Below, piece by piece: positions 16,139 through 26,469 of a DNA stretch of 64,000 nucleotides. The translations under genes and the position numbers were made by a program. This DNA is from Francisella frigiditurris (GTDB lineage Bacteria > Pseudomonadota > Gammaproteobacteria > Francisellales > Francisellaceae), in assembly GCF_001880225.1 (NCBI RefSeq), contig NZ_CP009654.1:1791435-1855434 (forward strand). The letters are read 5' to 3'. Numbering within the stretch: position 1 is the stretch's first letter; every line of letters starts with the position of its first letter. The notes below the pieces were generated by a model. It was not told the origin of the DNA, made no database searches, and worked only from the letters and a program-made list of their open reading frames with translations.

Positions 16139-19036
16139 TTAAAATTTTTTTATTATTTCAGAAAGCGGTTTTGGCTTTGAAAAATAATAACCCTGAATAT
16201 ATCTTCCACCTAATTTATATAGTTTATCAACCTGCTCTTCAGTTTCAACTCCTTCAATAACGACATCTAGATCTATCTGCTTGGCAATATAAAAAATAGC
16301 TTTAAAAACACTCTTTGCAGCAATATTATCTCTATCTTTTAACTTATCTGCCAATGATTTATCTATCTTTAATGTATCAAAACTATAAGCAACTACTCTA
16401 TTTAATGATGAATATTCTATTCCAAAATCATCTATTGCTAATCGTATATTATATTCATGTAATTTATTTACAGCATCTTCCAACTCTTTTTCAGAGAATT
16501 TCATAAAAGCAGATTCTGTTATCTCTAGCTCAAATTGAATATTATTAGATAGTCTATTATTATTTATATGAATAAAATCACAAAGATTAGATAAATAGCT
16601 AGGGAGATTTTTAACTACAGGAGATACATTTACAGATACAATAATTTTTTCTTTTAAACTTTCTATTTTTTCTAAATCATCAAAAACTTTATCAAAAACT
16701 ATAGAATTCAATTTTTCTGCTAATCCATTTTTTTCTATTAAATGTATTATCTCAAGAACATCAATACCATTTAATGGAGCTGACGGTCTTATTAAAGCCT
16801 CAATCTTTGAACAACTATTATCTTCTATATTTATTATTGGCTGATAATAAATATTTAAACTTTTTTCTTTTAAAATCTTATTAACTAAATTATCTAAATT
16901 ATTGCTTTGAATATATTTTTCTTTAGTTTTCTCAGTAAAAATACAAATTGATGGCTTTTCTTTTTTTGCTTCATAAAGTGCAAAATCAGCATATTTCATT
17001 AAATCACTCAGAGTCTCTTTAGTATCATATACAGCCGCTCCAACACAAACCGTACAGTCTAGACTTAAGTTTTCTATTAAATAAGATAATTCAGATATCT
17101 GAATTATCCTCTGGGAAATCTTTTTAACTTCATTTACATTTACATCTTTACATAAAAGAACAAACTCATCTCCTCCTAGTCGAGCAAGTAAGTCTTTTTC
17201 TTGAGCTCTACTATTTCTGTGTATCCTATTAGCAAACTCTCTTAAAACTGTATCTCCTATTTTATGACCATAAATATCATTAACTTTTTTAAAGTTATCA
17301 ATGTCTATAATAAGCACAGCAAAAGTCTTTTCTGCTTTTATATAATTTTCAAACTCTTTATTTAACTCTTTTTCAAAAAAGTGTCTATTATAACATCCTG
17401 TCAAACTATCTCTACTTGCAAGCTTTTCTATTTCTTTATATTGCTTATTTGATGACATAATAGCTCCAACGGAACTAACTACAGGTTGCAAAAACTCTGT
17501 CATTCGTTTCATATAATAACTACTACAATTAACTAAACCCAATGCTCCAACTACTTTCTTATCATTATCAAATATTGTAATTCCAATATAATTCTTAATA
17601 TTTGTATATTCTGTAGAAAGATTATTTAAAGAAGCTTTAGGAAGAATATCAGTCTCTATATCAATTCCTTCTTCTAGTGTTTTTCTTAGTATCTCTGGCA
17701 CATTCTTAAAGACTATACTTTTCTCTTGAACTCTCTTATTTTTTATATTTGATAGGAATAGATTTAATTTTTCTTTATTTCCCTCTTCATAAACAGCTAT
17801 AAATCCATACTCACTATTAGAAAAAATTAAGGTATGCTCTAAAGCTTCTTGAAATATCTCTTTTAAGCTTTTCCCTACTAAATACTTATTTTGTATTTCT
17901 GATATTTTTAATATATAGTCTTCAAGCCTAGTCTTTTCGGTAATATCCCAATTAATACCAACTAATTTTGAAACATTATTATTTCCATCATGTAAATAGT
18001 TAACAAAGGACTGTATTGATTTAGTTTTTTCTGGAGTTATGATTCTAAAAACTTTTTCAAAAGAGTGTTTTTCTTTATATGCTAATTTCATATCCTGATC
18101 AAACTCTTCTCTATCATCAGGATGTATCTTCTCTAACCACGTATTATATCGATTATTAAACTCTTCTCTAAATTTTATACCATATAGAGAAAGCATACCT
18201 CTATCCCACACCACCCTATCAGATTCAGCATCCCATTCCCATATACCAAATTCTATAGCTTGTAGAGCTATTTGCATTTTATTTTCTAATACATACTGTG
18301 CTGATAAGTCTTGTATAATCCCTAAGAAAGTTATTTTATCTTTATCTTTAATTTCACTAACTGAGAGAAGTATTTTAAATTTTTGACCATTTTTCTTAAT
18401 TGCCTCTACTTCTCTACCTGTTCCTATAATAGATGCTTTATGAGTTTTCGAATATTTATCTAAATAGCCATCATGTTCTCCTGCTATCTTCGATGGCATT
18501 AATATCTTTACATTCTCACTCACAAGTTCTTCAGGCTCATAGCCAAATAGTTTACAAGTAGCTTTATTTGCCATTAAGATTGTGCCTCTATCGTCTATAA
18601 TAACAATAGAATGAACGGCTGTCTCAAGTGCTTTATATGCTACTTTAAGCCTATTTTCTAGAGCATATTGTGCTGATAAATCTTGTATAATCCCTAGGAA
18701 AGTTATTTTATCTTTATCTTTAATTTCACTAACTGAAAGAAGTATTTTAAATTTTTGACCATTTTTCTTAATCGCCTCTACTTCTCTACCCGTTCCTATA
18801 ATAGATGCTTTATGAGTTTTGGAATATTTATCTAAATAGCCATCATGTTCTCCTGCTATCTTCGGTGGCATTAATATCTTTACATTCTCACTCACAAGTT
18901 CTTCAGGTTCATAACCAAATAACTTACAAGTAGCTTTATTTGCCATTAAGATTGTGCCTCTATCGTCTATAATAACAATAGAGTGAACGGCTGCCTCAAG
19001 TGCTTTGAAATAATTAATTGATTTTTGTTCAGCCAT
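16139..19036 (-). CDS. PAS-PAS-PAS-GAF-GGDEF-EAL c-di-GMP turnover protein
   Basis: A 965-residue cytoplasmic sensor-enzyme without membrane segments. Domain order: PAS 11-134, near-identical PAS 135-258, a third PAS of the PAS_3 type to about 375, GAF about 390-530, GGDEF about 540-700, EAL about 715-965. The cyclase motif is intact (RLGGDEFV), but the I-site arginine is replaced (QEKD rather than RxxD), so product inhibition may be lost. The phosphodiesterase motifs also look intact: EALIRP, NVSP, ELEITES, IDDFGIEYS, KIDKSL, EGVETEEQ, QGYYFSKP. The balance of synthesis and hydrolysis cannot be read from sequence. Transcribed leftwards 102 nt downstream of rpmA with no obvious terminator between. 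Confidence 0.88.
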   Translation of the reverse strand: MAEQKSINYFKALEAAVHSIVIIDDRGTILMANKATCKLFGYEPEELVSENVKILMPPKIAGEHDGYLDKYSKTHKASIIGTGREVEAIKKNGQKFKILLSVSEIKDKDKITFLGIIQDLSAQYALENRLKVAYKALETAVHSIVIIDDRGTILMANKATCKLFGYEPEELVSENVKILMPSKIAGEHDGYLDKYSKTHKASIIGTGREVEAIKKNGQKFKILLSVSEIKDKDKITFLGIIQDLSAQYVLENKMQIALQAIEFGIWEWDAESDRVVWDRGMLSLYGIKFREEFNNRYNTWLEKIHPDDREEFDQDMKLAYKEKHSFEKVFRIITPEKTKSIQSFVNYLHDGNNNVSKLVGINWDITEKTRLEDYILKISEIQNKYLVGKSLKEIFQEALEHTLIFSNSEYGFIAVYEEGNKEKLNLFLSNIKNKRVQEKSIVFKNVPEILRKTLEEGIDIETDILPKASLNNLSTEYTNIKNYIGITIFDNDKKVVGALGLVNCSSYYMKRMTEFLQPVVSSVGAIMSSNKQYKEIEKLASRDSLTGCYNRHFFEKELNKEFENYIKAEKTFAVLIIDIDNFKKVNDIYGHKIGDTVLREFANRIHRNSRAQEKDLLARLGGDEFVLLCKDVNVNEVKKISQRIIQISELSYLIENLSLDCTVCVGAAVYDTKETLSDLMKYADFALYEAKKEKPSICIFTEKTKEKYIQSNNLDNLVNKILKEKSLNIYYQPIINIEDNSCSKIEALIRPSAPLNGIDVLEIIHLIEKNGLAEKLNSIVFDKVFDDLEKIESLKEKIIVSVNVSPVVKNLPSYLSNLCDFIHINNNRLSNNIQFELEITESAFMKFSEKELEDAVNKLHEYNIRLAIDDFGIEYSSLNRVVAYSFDTLKIDKSLADKLKDRDNIAAKSVFKAIFYIAKQIDLDVVIEGVETEEQVDKLYKLGGRYIQGYYFSKPKPLSEIIKKF
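18263..19006 (-). repeat. Tandem duplication of one PAS module (2 x 372 bp)
   Basis: Codons 11-134 and 135-258 of the GGDEF-EAL gene are two head-to-tail copies of the same 124-codon unit. By eye they differ at roughly 15-20 of 372 bases and only a handful of residues (for example AA/TA before VHS, PP/PS in ILMP, YA/YV before LEN). The in-frame unit and high identity point to a recent duplication or ongoing gene conversion. Confidence 0.9.
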
Positions 19037-19138
19037 AATAACAGACTATATTTAAATATAATGCTTATAGCTATTTTATAGTTTTAAATATTGAGAATCT
19101 ATCGAATAAAGAAAGGATAAATGAATAAGATTATTGAA

Positions 19139-19393
19139 TTAAGCTTCTACAGAAACTAATTTACGATTTAAAGCACCACCTGTGTGGAACTTAACATGTC
19201 CATCTTGTAAAGCGAATAATGTATGATCTTTACCACAACCAACATTATTACCAGGATGAACTTTAGTACCTCTTTGACGAATAATAATAGTACCCGCTTT
19301 TACAAATTCACCACCATATCTCTTAACACCTAAATACTTAGGGTTAGAATCTCTACCGTTTCTAGTACTACCACCAGCTTTCTTGTGAGCCAT
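19139..19393 (-). CDS. rpmA: 50S ribosomal protein L27
   Basis: An 84-residue basic ribosomal protein whose N-terminus [16 protein letters not shown] is the canonical bacterial L27 start, which reaches the peptidyl-transferase centre. There is no Firmicutes-type N-terminal extension to be cleaved. Length matches E. coli L27 (85). It follows rplU with a 27-nt gap holding an AGGAGT Shine-Dalgarno, in the usual rplU-rpmA pair. The gene normally next, obgE, is not here; the GGDEF-EAL gene follows instead. Confidence 0.98.
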   Translation of the reverse strand: MAHKKAGGSTRNGRDSNPKYLGVKRYGGEFVKAGTIIIRQRGTKVHPGNNVGCGKDHTLFALQDGHVKFHTGGALNRKLVSVEA

Positions 19394-19420
19394 TTTTATA
19401 CTCCTTTAAATTTTAAAAAA

Positions 19421-19735
19421 TTATAACTGAATTGATGAAACTTTTACCGCAGTATAATACTGACGATGTCCTTGTTGCTTCATACTATGCTTACGACGAC
19501 GGAATTTAATTATTTTAACTTTTTGATGACGACCTTGCTCAACTACTTCAGCTACTACTTTAGCTCCAGCCACTACAGGAGCTCCAACTTTCACTTCTCC
19601 TTCAGCTGTTTGACCAATTAAAACTGTATCAAACTCAACTGTATCGCCTATACCAAGATTAAGTTTTTCTAATTTAACAACTTCACCTTGTTTTACTTTA
19701 TATTGCTTCCCGCCACTTTTTATGATTGCGTACAT
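19421..19735 (-). CDS. rplU: 50S ribosomal protein L21
   Basis: A 104-residue ribosomal protein beginning [17 protein letters not shown], the canonical L21 N-terminus. An upstream in-frame ATG at 19750 would add five residues, but GGAG 8 nt before the ATG at 19735 and the family length support 19735. The C-terminal basic segment contains [16 protein letters not shown], which binds 23S rRNA. First gene of the rplU-rpmA operon, with a good promoter about 120 nt upstream. Confidence 0.98.
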   Translation of the reverse strand: MYAIIKSGGKQYKVKQGEVVKLEKLNLGIGDTVEFDTVLIGQTAEGEVKVGAPVVAGAKVVAEVVEQGRHQKVKIIKFRRRKHSMKQQGHRQYYTAVKVSSIQL

Positions 19736-19851
19736 ACGGACAAACTCCATTATTCAATTTAGATTTTTTTAACACCCCAGAACTATCAATACTGATTTCT
19801 GACTTTTTGTAGTTATTTTTAATTCATACACATATTAATGTGCAGGTATGG

Positions 19852-19880
19852 ATTATACCTTCTAAATATCTTTTTTTCAA
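19852..19880 (-). promoter_or_regulatory. Sigma70-type promoter for rplU-rpmA
   Basis: On the minus strand TTGAAA (19880-19875) and a perfect TATAAT (19857-19852) are separated by 17 nt, just beyond the secA stop and about 117 nt upstream of the rplU start. The -10 lies in a small palindrome GGTATAATCCATACC. The implied leader of roughly 110 nt is unassigned; no known L21 leader motif was recognised in it. Confidence 0.6.
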
Positions 19881-19887
19881 TTAGTAT

Positions 19888-22614
19888 TTAGTCAACTTTA
19901 CCATGGCATTGTTTATACTTTTTCCCAGAACCACATGGGCAAGGATCATTACGTTTAATTTTAGCTCCCTCTCTTTTAACAGTTTGAACTTTGGGAGCTT
20001 CTTGCTGTTCTTCCTCATCACCATGTTTTGATGGATTATCAAGCACACTCTCATGCTCAGCTTTTATTTCACCTACAGAGTTCTTCCATTGTTGCTCTGC
20101 TTGTTGCGTTTCTTCTTCAGTATTTATTCTTATCTTAGCTAAAGAAGTTATAACTTCATATTTAAAGTTATCTAACATACTAGAGAATAATTCAAATGAT
20201 TCTTTCTTATACTCATTCTTAGGATCTTTTTGAGCATAGCCTCTTAGATTTATACTATTTCTTAAATGATCTATTGAGCTTAAATGCTCTCTCCAATGGC
20301 TATCTAAAGCTTGTAAAATAGAAACCTTTTCAAAATGTTTTATAGCTGAAACATCTAGACCTTTAACTTTTTCAGCATACTCCAGAGTTATAGCTTCAAT
20401 AACTATTTTTCTTAATTCATCTTCATCTAAATTATCATCTTCATCTATTCTTTTTTGAAGATCTATTTCAATCATAAAGTCAGTTTTTAAAACTGCCTCT
20501 AAACCTTCCACATCCCAAAGTTCTGGCATACTTCCTTTTGGAACATATTCATAGAAAACCTGTTCAGCAACGTCCTCTCTTATTGCCTCTAAGATATCGC
20601 TTACATCTTCTCTATCTAACAACTCTTGTCTTTGCTTATAAATAACCTTACGTTGTTCATTAACAACGTTATCATAATCAAGAAGATTTTTTCTAATATC
20701 AAAATGATAATTTTCCACCTTACTTTGAGCCTTTGAAATAAACTTAGACATAAATCCAAAAGCTAAAGATTCTCCACCCGAAAGCCCTCTTTTAACTCTC
20801 TCAGCTAAAGCTGGTGATGCAAATATTCTTAATAAGTTATCATCCATAGACAAATAAAACTTGCTTTCTCCAGGATCCCCTTGACGAGCAGCTCTTCCCC
20901 TTAACTGATTATCAACTCTTCTAGAATCGTGTCTTTCTGAACCTATTATGCAAAGCCCTCCAGCCTTCTTAACAGCTTCATTTCTTTCTGTCCATTCTGA
21001 CTTTATTGATTCAATTTGCTCTTGAGTTGGCTCTTCTAACTCATCAATTTCAACTTCCCAGTTTCCACCTAATATAATGTCTGTACCACGACCAGCCATA
21101 TTTGTTGCAATAGTTACTGCCCCAGGATAGCCTGCCATTGCGATAATGCCAGCTTCTCTTTCATGCTGTTTAGCATTTAATACATTATGTTTTACTTTCT
21201 TTTTCTTCAATAAAGTAGATAAATATTCTGAAGTTTCAATAGAAGCTGTTCCTACAAGTATTGGTTGACCATTTGAAGATCTCTCTTTTATATCTTCAAC
21301 AATCGCATGAAATTTCTCTTTCATACTTCCAAAAATCATATCATTATGATCTTTTCTGATAATTGGTTTGTTTGTTGGAATTACCACAACCTCTAAACCA
21401 TATATTGAATGTAGCTCAAAAGCTTCTGTATCAGCTGTACCAGTCATACCTGACATTTTATTGTACAATTTAAAGAAGTTTTGGAAAGTAATAGATGCTA
21501 AAGTCTGATTCTCTGCATTAACCTTTACATCTTCTTTTGCCTCTATAGCTTGATGTAAACCATCTGACCAACGACGTCCTGGCATTGCCCTACCAGTACT
21601 TTCATCAATAATTATAATTTCTTGATCTCTAACAATATAATCAACATTTAATTGATAAAGAGAGTGCGCTCTAAGACATGCATTTAGGTAATGCATCTTA
21701 GTAATATTTTTAGGACTATATAAATTATCATTTTCCTCTAAGACACCTTCTTTTTTAAGCATGTCTTCTATCTTTATATGACCTTTTTCTGTTAAATATG
21801 CACTTTTAGATTTCTCATCAACATAGAAATCTTTTTCCTCTTGATCTTCTTCTAACTCTTCTTTTTCTTGTTTTTGTAAAAATGGTACAAGCCTATTAAA
21901 AAGTCTGTACATTTCAGAGCTATCATCAGAAGCACCAGAAATAATTAATGGTGTTCTAGCTTCATCGATCAAAATAGAGTCAACTTCATCTATTACCACA
22001 AAATTACGACTTCTTTGAACTTGGCCTTCCTTATCAAAAGCCATATTATCTCTTAAATAATCAAAACCAAACTCATTATTGGTTCCATAAGTAATATCAC
22101 AGGCATACGCTTCTTTTCTTTGTCTTTGGTTTAAATCAGCAACTATTACTCCAACAGATAGCCCTAAAAAATTATAAATTTCTCCCATCAACTCAGCATC
22201 ACGCTTTGCAAGATAATCATTAACTGTGATTACATGAACACCTTTCTCTGTTAACGCATTTAAATAGACTGGTAATGTCGCTACTAAAGTTTTACCTTCA
22301 CCTGTTCTCATTTCAGCAACCTTGCCCATATGAAGAACAATACCACCGATCATTTGAACATCATAATGCCTCATGCCTTTAGTTCTTTTAGATGCCTCTC
22401 TAACTATAGCAAAAGCTTCAGGTAGAATTTGATCTAGAGTTTCACCTTCTGATAACCTTTTTTTAAACTCTAAAGTTTTATTTCTTAATTCTTCATCAGA
22501 CAAAGCCTCAAATGATTGTTCTAATTCATTTATTTTTTCAACTGTTTTGCTAATCTTTTTTATAAGTCTATCGTTACGACTTCCTAGAATCTTTCTTACT
22601 ATTGGACCAAACAT
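19888..22614 (-). CDS. secA: Preprotein translocase ATPase SecA
   Basis: The motor of the Sec pathway, driving unfolded preproteins through SecYEG. About 908 residues, normal for SecA. Visible elements are GSRNDR near the N-terminus, Walker A MRTGEGKT, Walker B VIDEVDS(I), the helicase segments GTASIETSE and NMAGRGTDI, the arginine-finger region [15 protein letters not shown], and the C-terminal zinc motif [14 protein letters not shown] that binds SecB and phospholipids. The frame opens with TTG at 22626, but ATG at 22614 matches family starts better; neither has a strong Shine-Dalgarno. Divergent from the LPP20-like lipoprotein gene. Confidence 0.97.
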   Translation of the reverse strand: MFGPIVRKILGSRNDRLIKKISKTVEKINELEQSFEALSDEELRNKTLEFKKRLSEGETLDQILPEAFAIVREASKRTKGMRHYDVQMIGGIVLHMGKVAEMRTGEGKTLVATLPVYLNALTEKGVHVITVNDYLAKRDAELMGEIYNFLGLSVGVIVADLNQRQRKEAYACDITYGTNNEFGFDYLRDNMAFDKEGQVQRSRNFVVIDEVDSILIDEARTPLIISGASDDSSEMYRLFNRLVPFLQKQEKEELEEDQEEKDFYVDEKSKSAYLTEKGHIKIEDMLKKEGVLEENDNLYSPKNITKMHYLNACLRAHSLYQLNVDYIVRDQEIIIIDESTGRAMPGRRWSDGLHQAIEAKEDVKVNAENQTLASITFQNFFKLYNKMSGMTGTADTEAFELHSIYGLEVVVIPTNKPIIRKDHNDMIFGSMKEKFHAIVEDIKERSSNGQPILVGTASIETSEYLSTLLKKKKVKHNVLNAKQHEREAGIIAMAGYPGAVTIATNMAGRGTDIILGGNWEVEIDELEEPTQEQIESIKSEWTERNEAVKKAGGLCIIGSERHDSRRVDNQLRGRAARQGDPGESKFYLSMDDNLLRIFASPALAERVKRGLSGGESLAFGFMSKFISKAQSKVENYHFDIRKNLLDYDNVVNEQRKVIYKQRQELLDREDVSDILEAIREDVAEQVFYEYVPKGSMPELWDVEGLEAVLKTDFMIEIDLQKRIDEDDNLDEDELRKIVIEAITLEYAEKVKGLDVSAIKHFEKVSILQALDSHWREHLSSIDHLRNSINLRGYAQKDPKNEYKKESFELFSSMLDNFKYEVITSLAKIRINTEEETQQAEQQWKNSVGEIKAEHESVLDNPSKHGDEEEQQEAPKVQTVKREGAKIKRNDPCPCGSGKKYKQCHGKVD

Positions 22615-22747
22615 TTTATAAATCAAATTTTAATAAGTAATATAAACCTATGTTAATTATATAGAGTTTAGAAAAAAATTAAATTATGATATGTTTAGTT
22701 TATATTCGTAAACCTCTAAAAATAATCCTCAATTGCCTATATTTATT

Positions 22748-23761
22748 ATGAAAGAGCTAAAAAACCAACTGATAATATTGTTATGCTTTTTTTGCTTTGG
22801 TTGTACTACTAATACTGCTAACATAGATAATACAGCTTTTGAGAGCATCAAAATAAATAATCCTATTAAAGAAAATCATCCCATTTATATACCAGAATGG
22901 TACATAAATGAAATAAACAATAATGATGAATATATATATGGTATTGGAGAAGGCAAAAGCCTAGCAGAAGCCACTAATAACGCCCTTGCAAATATGATAG
23001 AAAGATTACAGGTTTCTGTATCAACAAACTCCTCTCTTGAAACTTCATCAAATAATAATTCCATATCGCAACAACTATCACTTAAGACAAAGACTCAAAC
23101 CTCAAGTGTGATAATTCAGAATTATCAAATACAAAACCAACAACAAATAAATGATAGATTTTATGTTCAATTAAAAGTTAATAAGCTTTCTGCTATAAAC
23201 GAAATTAAACAAAATATAAAGAATAAAGGCTTTGAGATTGAACATAATTATAAAATTAGTGCAAATAAAGACTCTCTTATAAAATTTAAAGCTACCGAAA
23301 ATATATCTAAAAATATATCTTATATAAAGAATGCCTCTATTACATTGCTTTTATTAGATCCCTCTATTAATATTCAACCTTTTTTAAGGGATCTAGCGAA
23401 CTACACAAACAAATTTTATGATATAAAACCAAATTTAAAATTATACATAAACAAAAATTCCGGATATTTTTATGCTCCTCTAAGAAAATATCTATTGAGT
23501 AAGGGTTATAATATTGTTCCCAACATAGAAGATGCTAATATTATTTTTATATGTAAAAATAAAAAATTTCTAACCACTTCAGATAAAGATGAATATTATA
23601 TAAGTTCTGAAATAGAAGTTATTACTCAAGAAAACTATACTAATAACATAACAACAAAATTTTTTAATTTAGAAGCAAGTTCTAATAATGGCAGACAAGA
23701 AACCATAGAGATCCTAAAAGAACAATTTTATATAAATCTAGTAAATAATGGAGTTATATGA
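22748..23761 (+). CDS. LPP20-family lipoprotein
   Basis: A 337-residue predicted lipoprotein. The ATG at 22748 gives MKELKNQLIILLCFFCFGC, a type II signal peptide with a lipobox ending in Cys (FGC), so it should be acylated and membrane-anchored. Residues about 45-150 match the LPP20 pattern: PEWY, a YGIGEG motif, then ALANMIERLQVSVS and a RFYVQLKVNK strand. The C-terminal half is alpha/beta with no recognised family. The next gene overlaps its stop in an ATGA arrangement, implying translational coupling. Its function is unknown. Confidence 0.7.
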   Translation: MKELKNQLIILLCFFCFGCTTNTANIDNTAFESIKINNPIKENHPIYIPEWYINEINNNDEYIYGIGEGKSLAEATNNALANMIERLQVSVSTNSSLETSSNNNSISQQLSLKTKTQTSSVIIQNYQIQNQQQINDRFYVQLKVNKLSAINEIKQNIKNKGFEIEHNYKISANKDSLIKFKATENISKNISYIKNASITLLLLDPSINIQPFLRDLANYTNKFYDIKPNLKLYINKNSGYFYAPLRKYLLSKGYNIVPNIEDANIIFICKNKKFLTTSDKDEYYISSEIEVITQENYTNNITTKFFNLEASSNNGRQETIEILKEQFYINLVNNGVI

Positions 23762-24177
23762 GCATAAGAATATTTCCAGAAAAGGTTTCTAACATTAAGA
23801 AACATAAAACTAGAGCAAAACTGAAAGATCATACTTTAGATAGCAAAAAATTAATCAAACAAGCATCTCATATATTATCTAGTGTAGAGGTCGCCAATAA
23901 AGAATTTAAGAAAATTAAACTACCATACTTAGAAAATACAAATGTTGTATTTTATTCACCTACTAAGTTAGTTATTCAAGGTAATAACTCATTCATAAAA
24001 ACCAAGGTTAAGGAACTTCATGATCAATATCTTGAGATTCTAAAAAAGAGAACTTTTTTTTCAAAGCTTGAAGAGCTTGAATTAGATATAAAATACCAAA
24101 CTCAAAAAGATAATAAAAAGATAATAAATAAAAAGGCAAAAGATATTATTGAGAAATTAAAGGAAGAATTTAAATAA
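23758..24177 (+). CDS. Small basic protein, possible DciA (DUF721) helicase-loader relative
   Basis: A 139-residue, lysine-rich cytoplasmic protein. The middle part reads NTNVVFYSPTKLVIQGNNS followed by a helix KTKVKELHDQYLEILKK. This strand-strand-helix order, with a hydrophobic strand ahead of a long amphipathic helix, resembles the KH-like core of DciA/DUF721, which recruits the replicative helicase DnaB. DciA commonly lies near secA in gammaproteobacteria, and here secA is the divergent neighbour. The call is tentative: no diagnostic residue is visible. The ATG overlaps the lipoprotein stop (ATGA), and the gene converges on deoD with only 1 nt between the ends. Confidence 0.45.
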   Translation: MSIRIFPEKVSNIKKHKTRAKLKDHTLDSKKLIKQASHILSSVEVANKEFKKIKLPYLENTNVVFYSPTKLVIQGNNSFIKTKVKELHDQYLEILKKRTFFSKLEELELDIKYQTQKDNKKIINKKAKDIIEKLKEEFK

Positions 24178-24178
24178 A

Positions 24179-24898
24179 CTATTTATTCTCTAGTATCCCT
24201 AGTGCTACTTCCATCATCTTTGTAAAAGACGCTTGTCTTTCTCTTGATGTAGTAGATTTCCCAGTTACAAAACAATCAGATATTGTTAAAACTGACGCTG
24301 CCTGCTTGCCTGTTACCTTAGCATTAGCAAAAAGTGCTGCAGTTTCCATTTCAACACAGTCACAACCAAATTTCTTTCTAATAGCTTTATAATCATCAAA
24401 GTTTTTTCTGTAAAATACATCAGTACAATGTGCTTTAACTTTTTTAAGTTCTATCTCTTGTCTTTTTGCTGATTTTTCAATTTCTTCATTTAACTCTTTA
24501 GAAGGCTCAGTTATATGAGTTTTTTCACCAGTAACTATTTCTACAAATTGAGTCTCTGCATATGTTTCTTCAACCAATACAACATCATATACTTTCAAGT
24601 CTTCTGTATAAGAACCAGCTGAACCAACTCTTATGATACGATCAACATCATAATACTTAAATAGCTCATATGAATAAATACCCATACTAGGAACACCCAT
24701 GCCCGATCCCATCACAGAGACTTTATGGCCTCTATAAGTACCAGTATAAGCTAACATTCCTCTTACTGTATTTACTCTCATCTTATCTTCCAGATAGTTC
24801 TCAGCTATAAATCTAGCTCTTAATGGATCACCTGGCATTATTACTGTTTTAGCAAATTTCTCTTTACTTTCTGCTTCTATATGAGGAGTAGGTATCAT
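24179..24898 (-). CDS. deoD: Purine nucleoside phosphorylase, DeoD type
   Basis: Cleaves purine (deoxy)ribonucleosides with phosphate to the base and (deoxy)ribose-1-phosphate, in the cytoplasm. 239 residues from the ATG at 24898, which has GGAGGA six nt upstream; the frame extends to a TTG at 24913 that overlaps this Shine-Dalgarno and is not used. Family motifs are MPGDPLRA, GSGMGVPS, RVGSAGS, the substrate site VEMETAALFA and the catalytic Asp in LTISDCF. Length fits the hexameric bacterial type. It lies next to the decayed glucuronide locus but is itself intact. Confidence 0.96.
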   Translation of the reverse strand: MIPTPHIEAESKEKFAKTVIMPGDPLRARFIAENYLEDKMRVNTVRGMLAYTGTYRGHKVSVMGSGMGVPSMGIYSYELFKYYDVDRIIRVGSAGSYTEDLKVYDVVLVEETYAETQFVEIVTGEKTHITEPSKELNEEIEKSAKRQEIELKKVKAHCTDVFYRKNFDDYKAIRKKFGCDCVEMETAALFANAKVTGKQAASVLTISDCFVTGKSTTSRERQASFTKMMEVALGILENK

Positions 24899-25068
24899 GT
24901 AAGTTTCCTCCAAGGTTAATTTATTAAATTATAAACTTGATTTATATTAGCATATATTTCTGTTTTGAAAATAAAAATCTTATTTTTTAGATATCCCTAA
25001 AACAGTTATATGATTAAGAGTAATTTAATTGTTATACATTTATCTAATGTGGACTTAAAAAGTTTTTG

Positions 25069-25933
25069 ATGAGAAAGTTAACCACTTGGGAAAAAATAGA
25101 GTACGGTGCTGGAGATATCGCTAACAGCATAACTTATACGACAACTGCGATGTTCCTTCTAGTTTTCTACACTGATGTTTTACAAATACCCGCTTATCAA
25201 GCAGGAATACTTTTCCTTGTTGCTAGAATATATGACGCAGTTGCTGATGTTCTCATGGGAATATACATTGATAAAAGAAAACAAAAAAATTCTGCCGGAA
25301 AATTTAGGCCTTTTATTCTCAAAGGATGCTGGCCAATACTTTTTATGGCAGTTTTAGTTTTTACAGCACCTAACTTTGGTGATACTGGTAAAATTGTATG
25401 GGCTTATATTACTTATCTAGAATGGGGAATGGCTTATACCTTTGTAAACATCCATATGGATCTTTAGCTGCTGCTATGACAAATGATCTAAGAGATAGGG
25501 CATCTCTTTCAATAACAAGAAGCATTGGTAGTAAAACTGGCGCCATAATTCCTCAGATATTAGTTTTACCAATCCTCTCACTATTTGCTAATGAAAAATA
25601 CGGCTGGATAACTGTAACTACTCTTATGGCTGTAATTTCATACATGTGTTATGTATTCTGTTATAAAAATACAACGGAGCAAATAAAACATGACAAATCT
25701 GAAGATAAGAAAATAGATGCTAAAATAGTTATCAAGTCGATAATTCACAACAGGCCTTTTCTTGGTGTAGCATTTGCTTCTGTTGCTACTATGTTTGGCA
25801 TAAAATTTCTAACAAATAGTGTCCAGCTATAGGAATGCTTATAGCATTCTTAATTTTTATTTTTGTTTATAATCAAACTTCTGCAAAGCGTAAACAAATG
25901 ATAACTGATCTTATAGCAAAAAGACCTGAATAA
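25069..25933 (+). pseudogene. Glucuronide-type GPH/MFS transporter (UidB-like), frameshifted and deleted
   Basis: Remnant of a glycoside-pentoside-hexuronide:cation symporter. The start MRKLTTWEKIEYGAGDIANS is typical. At about 25448 one base is missing: NI is in frame 1 while PYGSLAAAMTNDLRDRASLS continues in the next frame, so the sequence probably lost a C from a CCC run. The second frame stops at 25832. A third frame from 25826 then gives the normal C-terminal helix and tail, IGMLIAFLIFIFVYN to a stop at 25933. Together about 290 of the usual 450-470 residues are present, so roughly a third of the gene, from the central and C-terminal helices, has been deleted. It lies directly upstream of the uidA relic. 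Confidence 0.85.
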
Positions 25934-25961
25934 TTTTCAACAACAATGGAAGATTTAAAAA

Positions 25962-26467
<506 letters not shown>

Positions 26468-26469
26468 TA

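Noticed and set aside
19825..19850. CATAC...GTATG hairpin near the rplU promoter as an RNA leader element
   Set aside because: Its 5' arm would lie upstream of the transcription start expected from the -10 box, so the hairpin would not be transcribed whole.
22614..22626. TTG at 22626 as the secA start
   Set aside because: The ATG four codons later agrees better with SecA N-termini; neither has a clear ribosome site.
25398..25832. Second transporter frame as a separate gene
   Set aside because: It continues the same MFS protein after a single-base loss; no own ribosome site or N-terminus.
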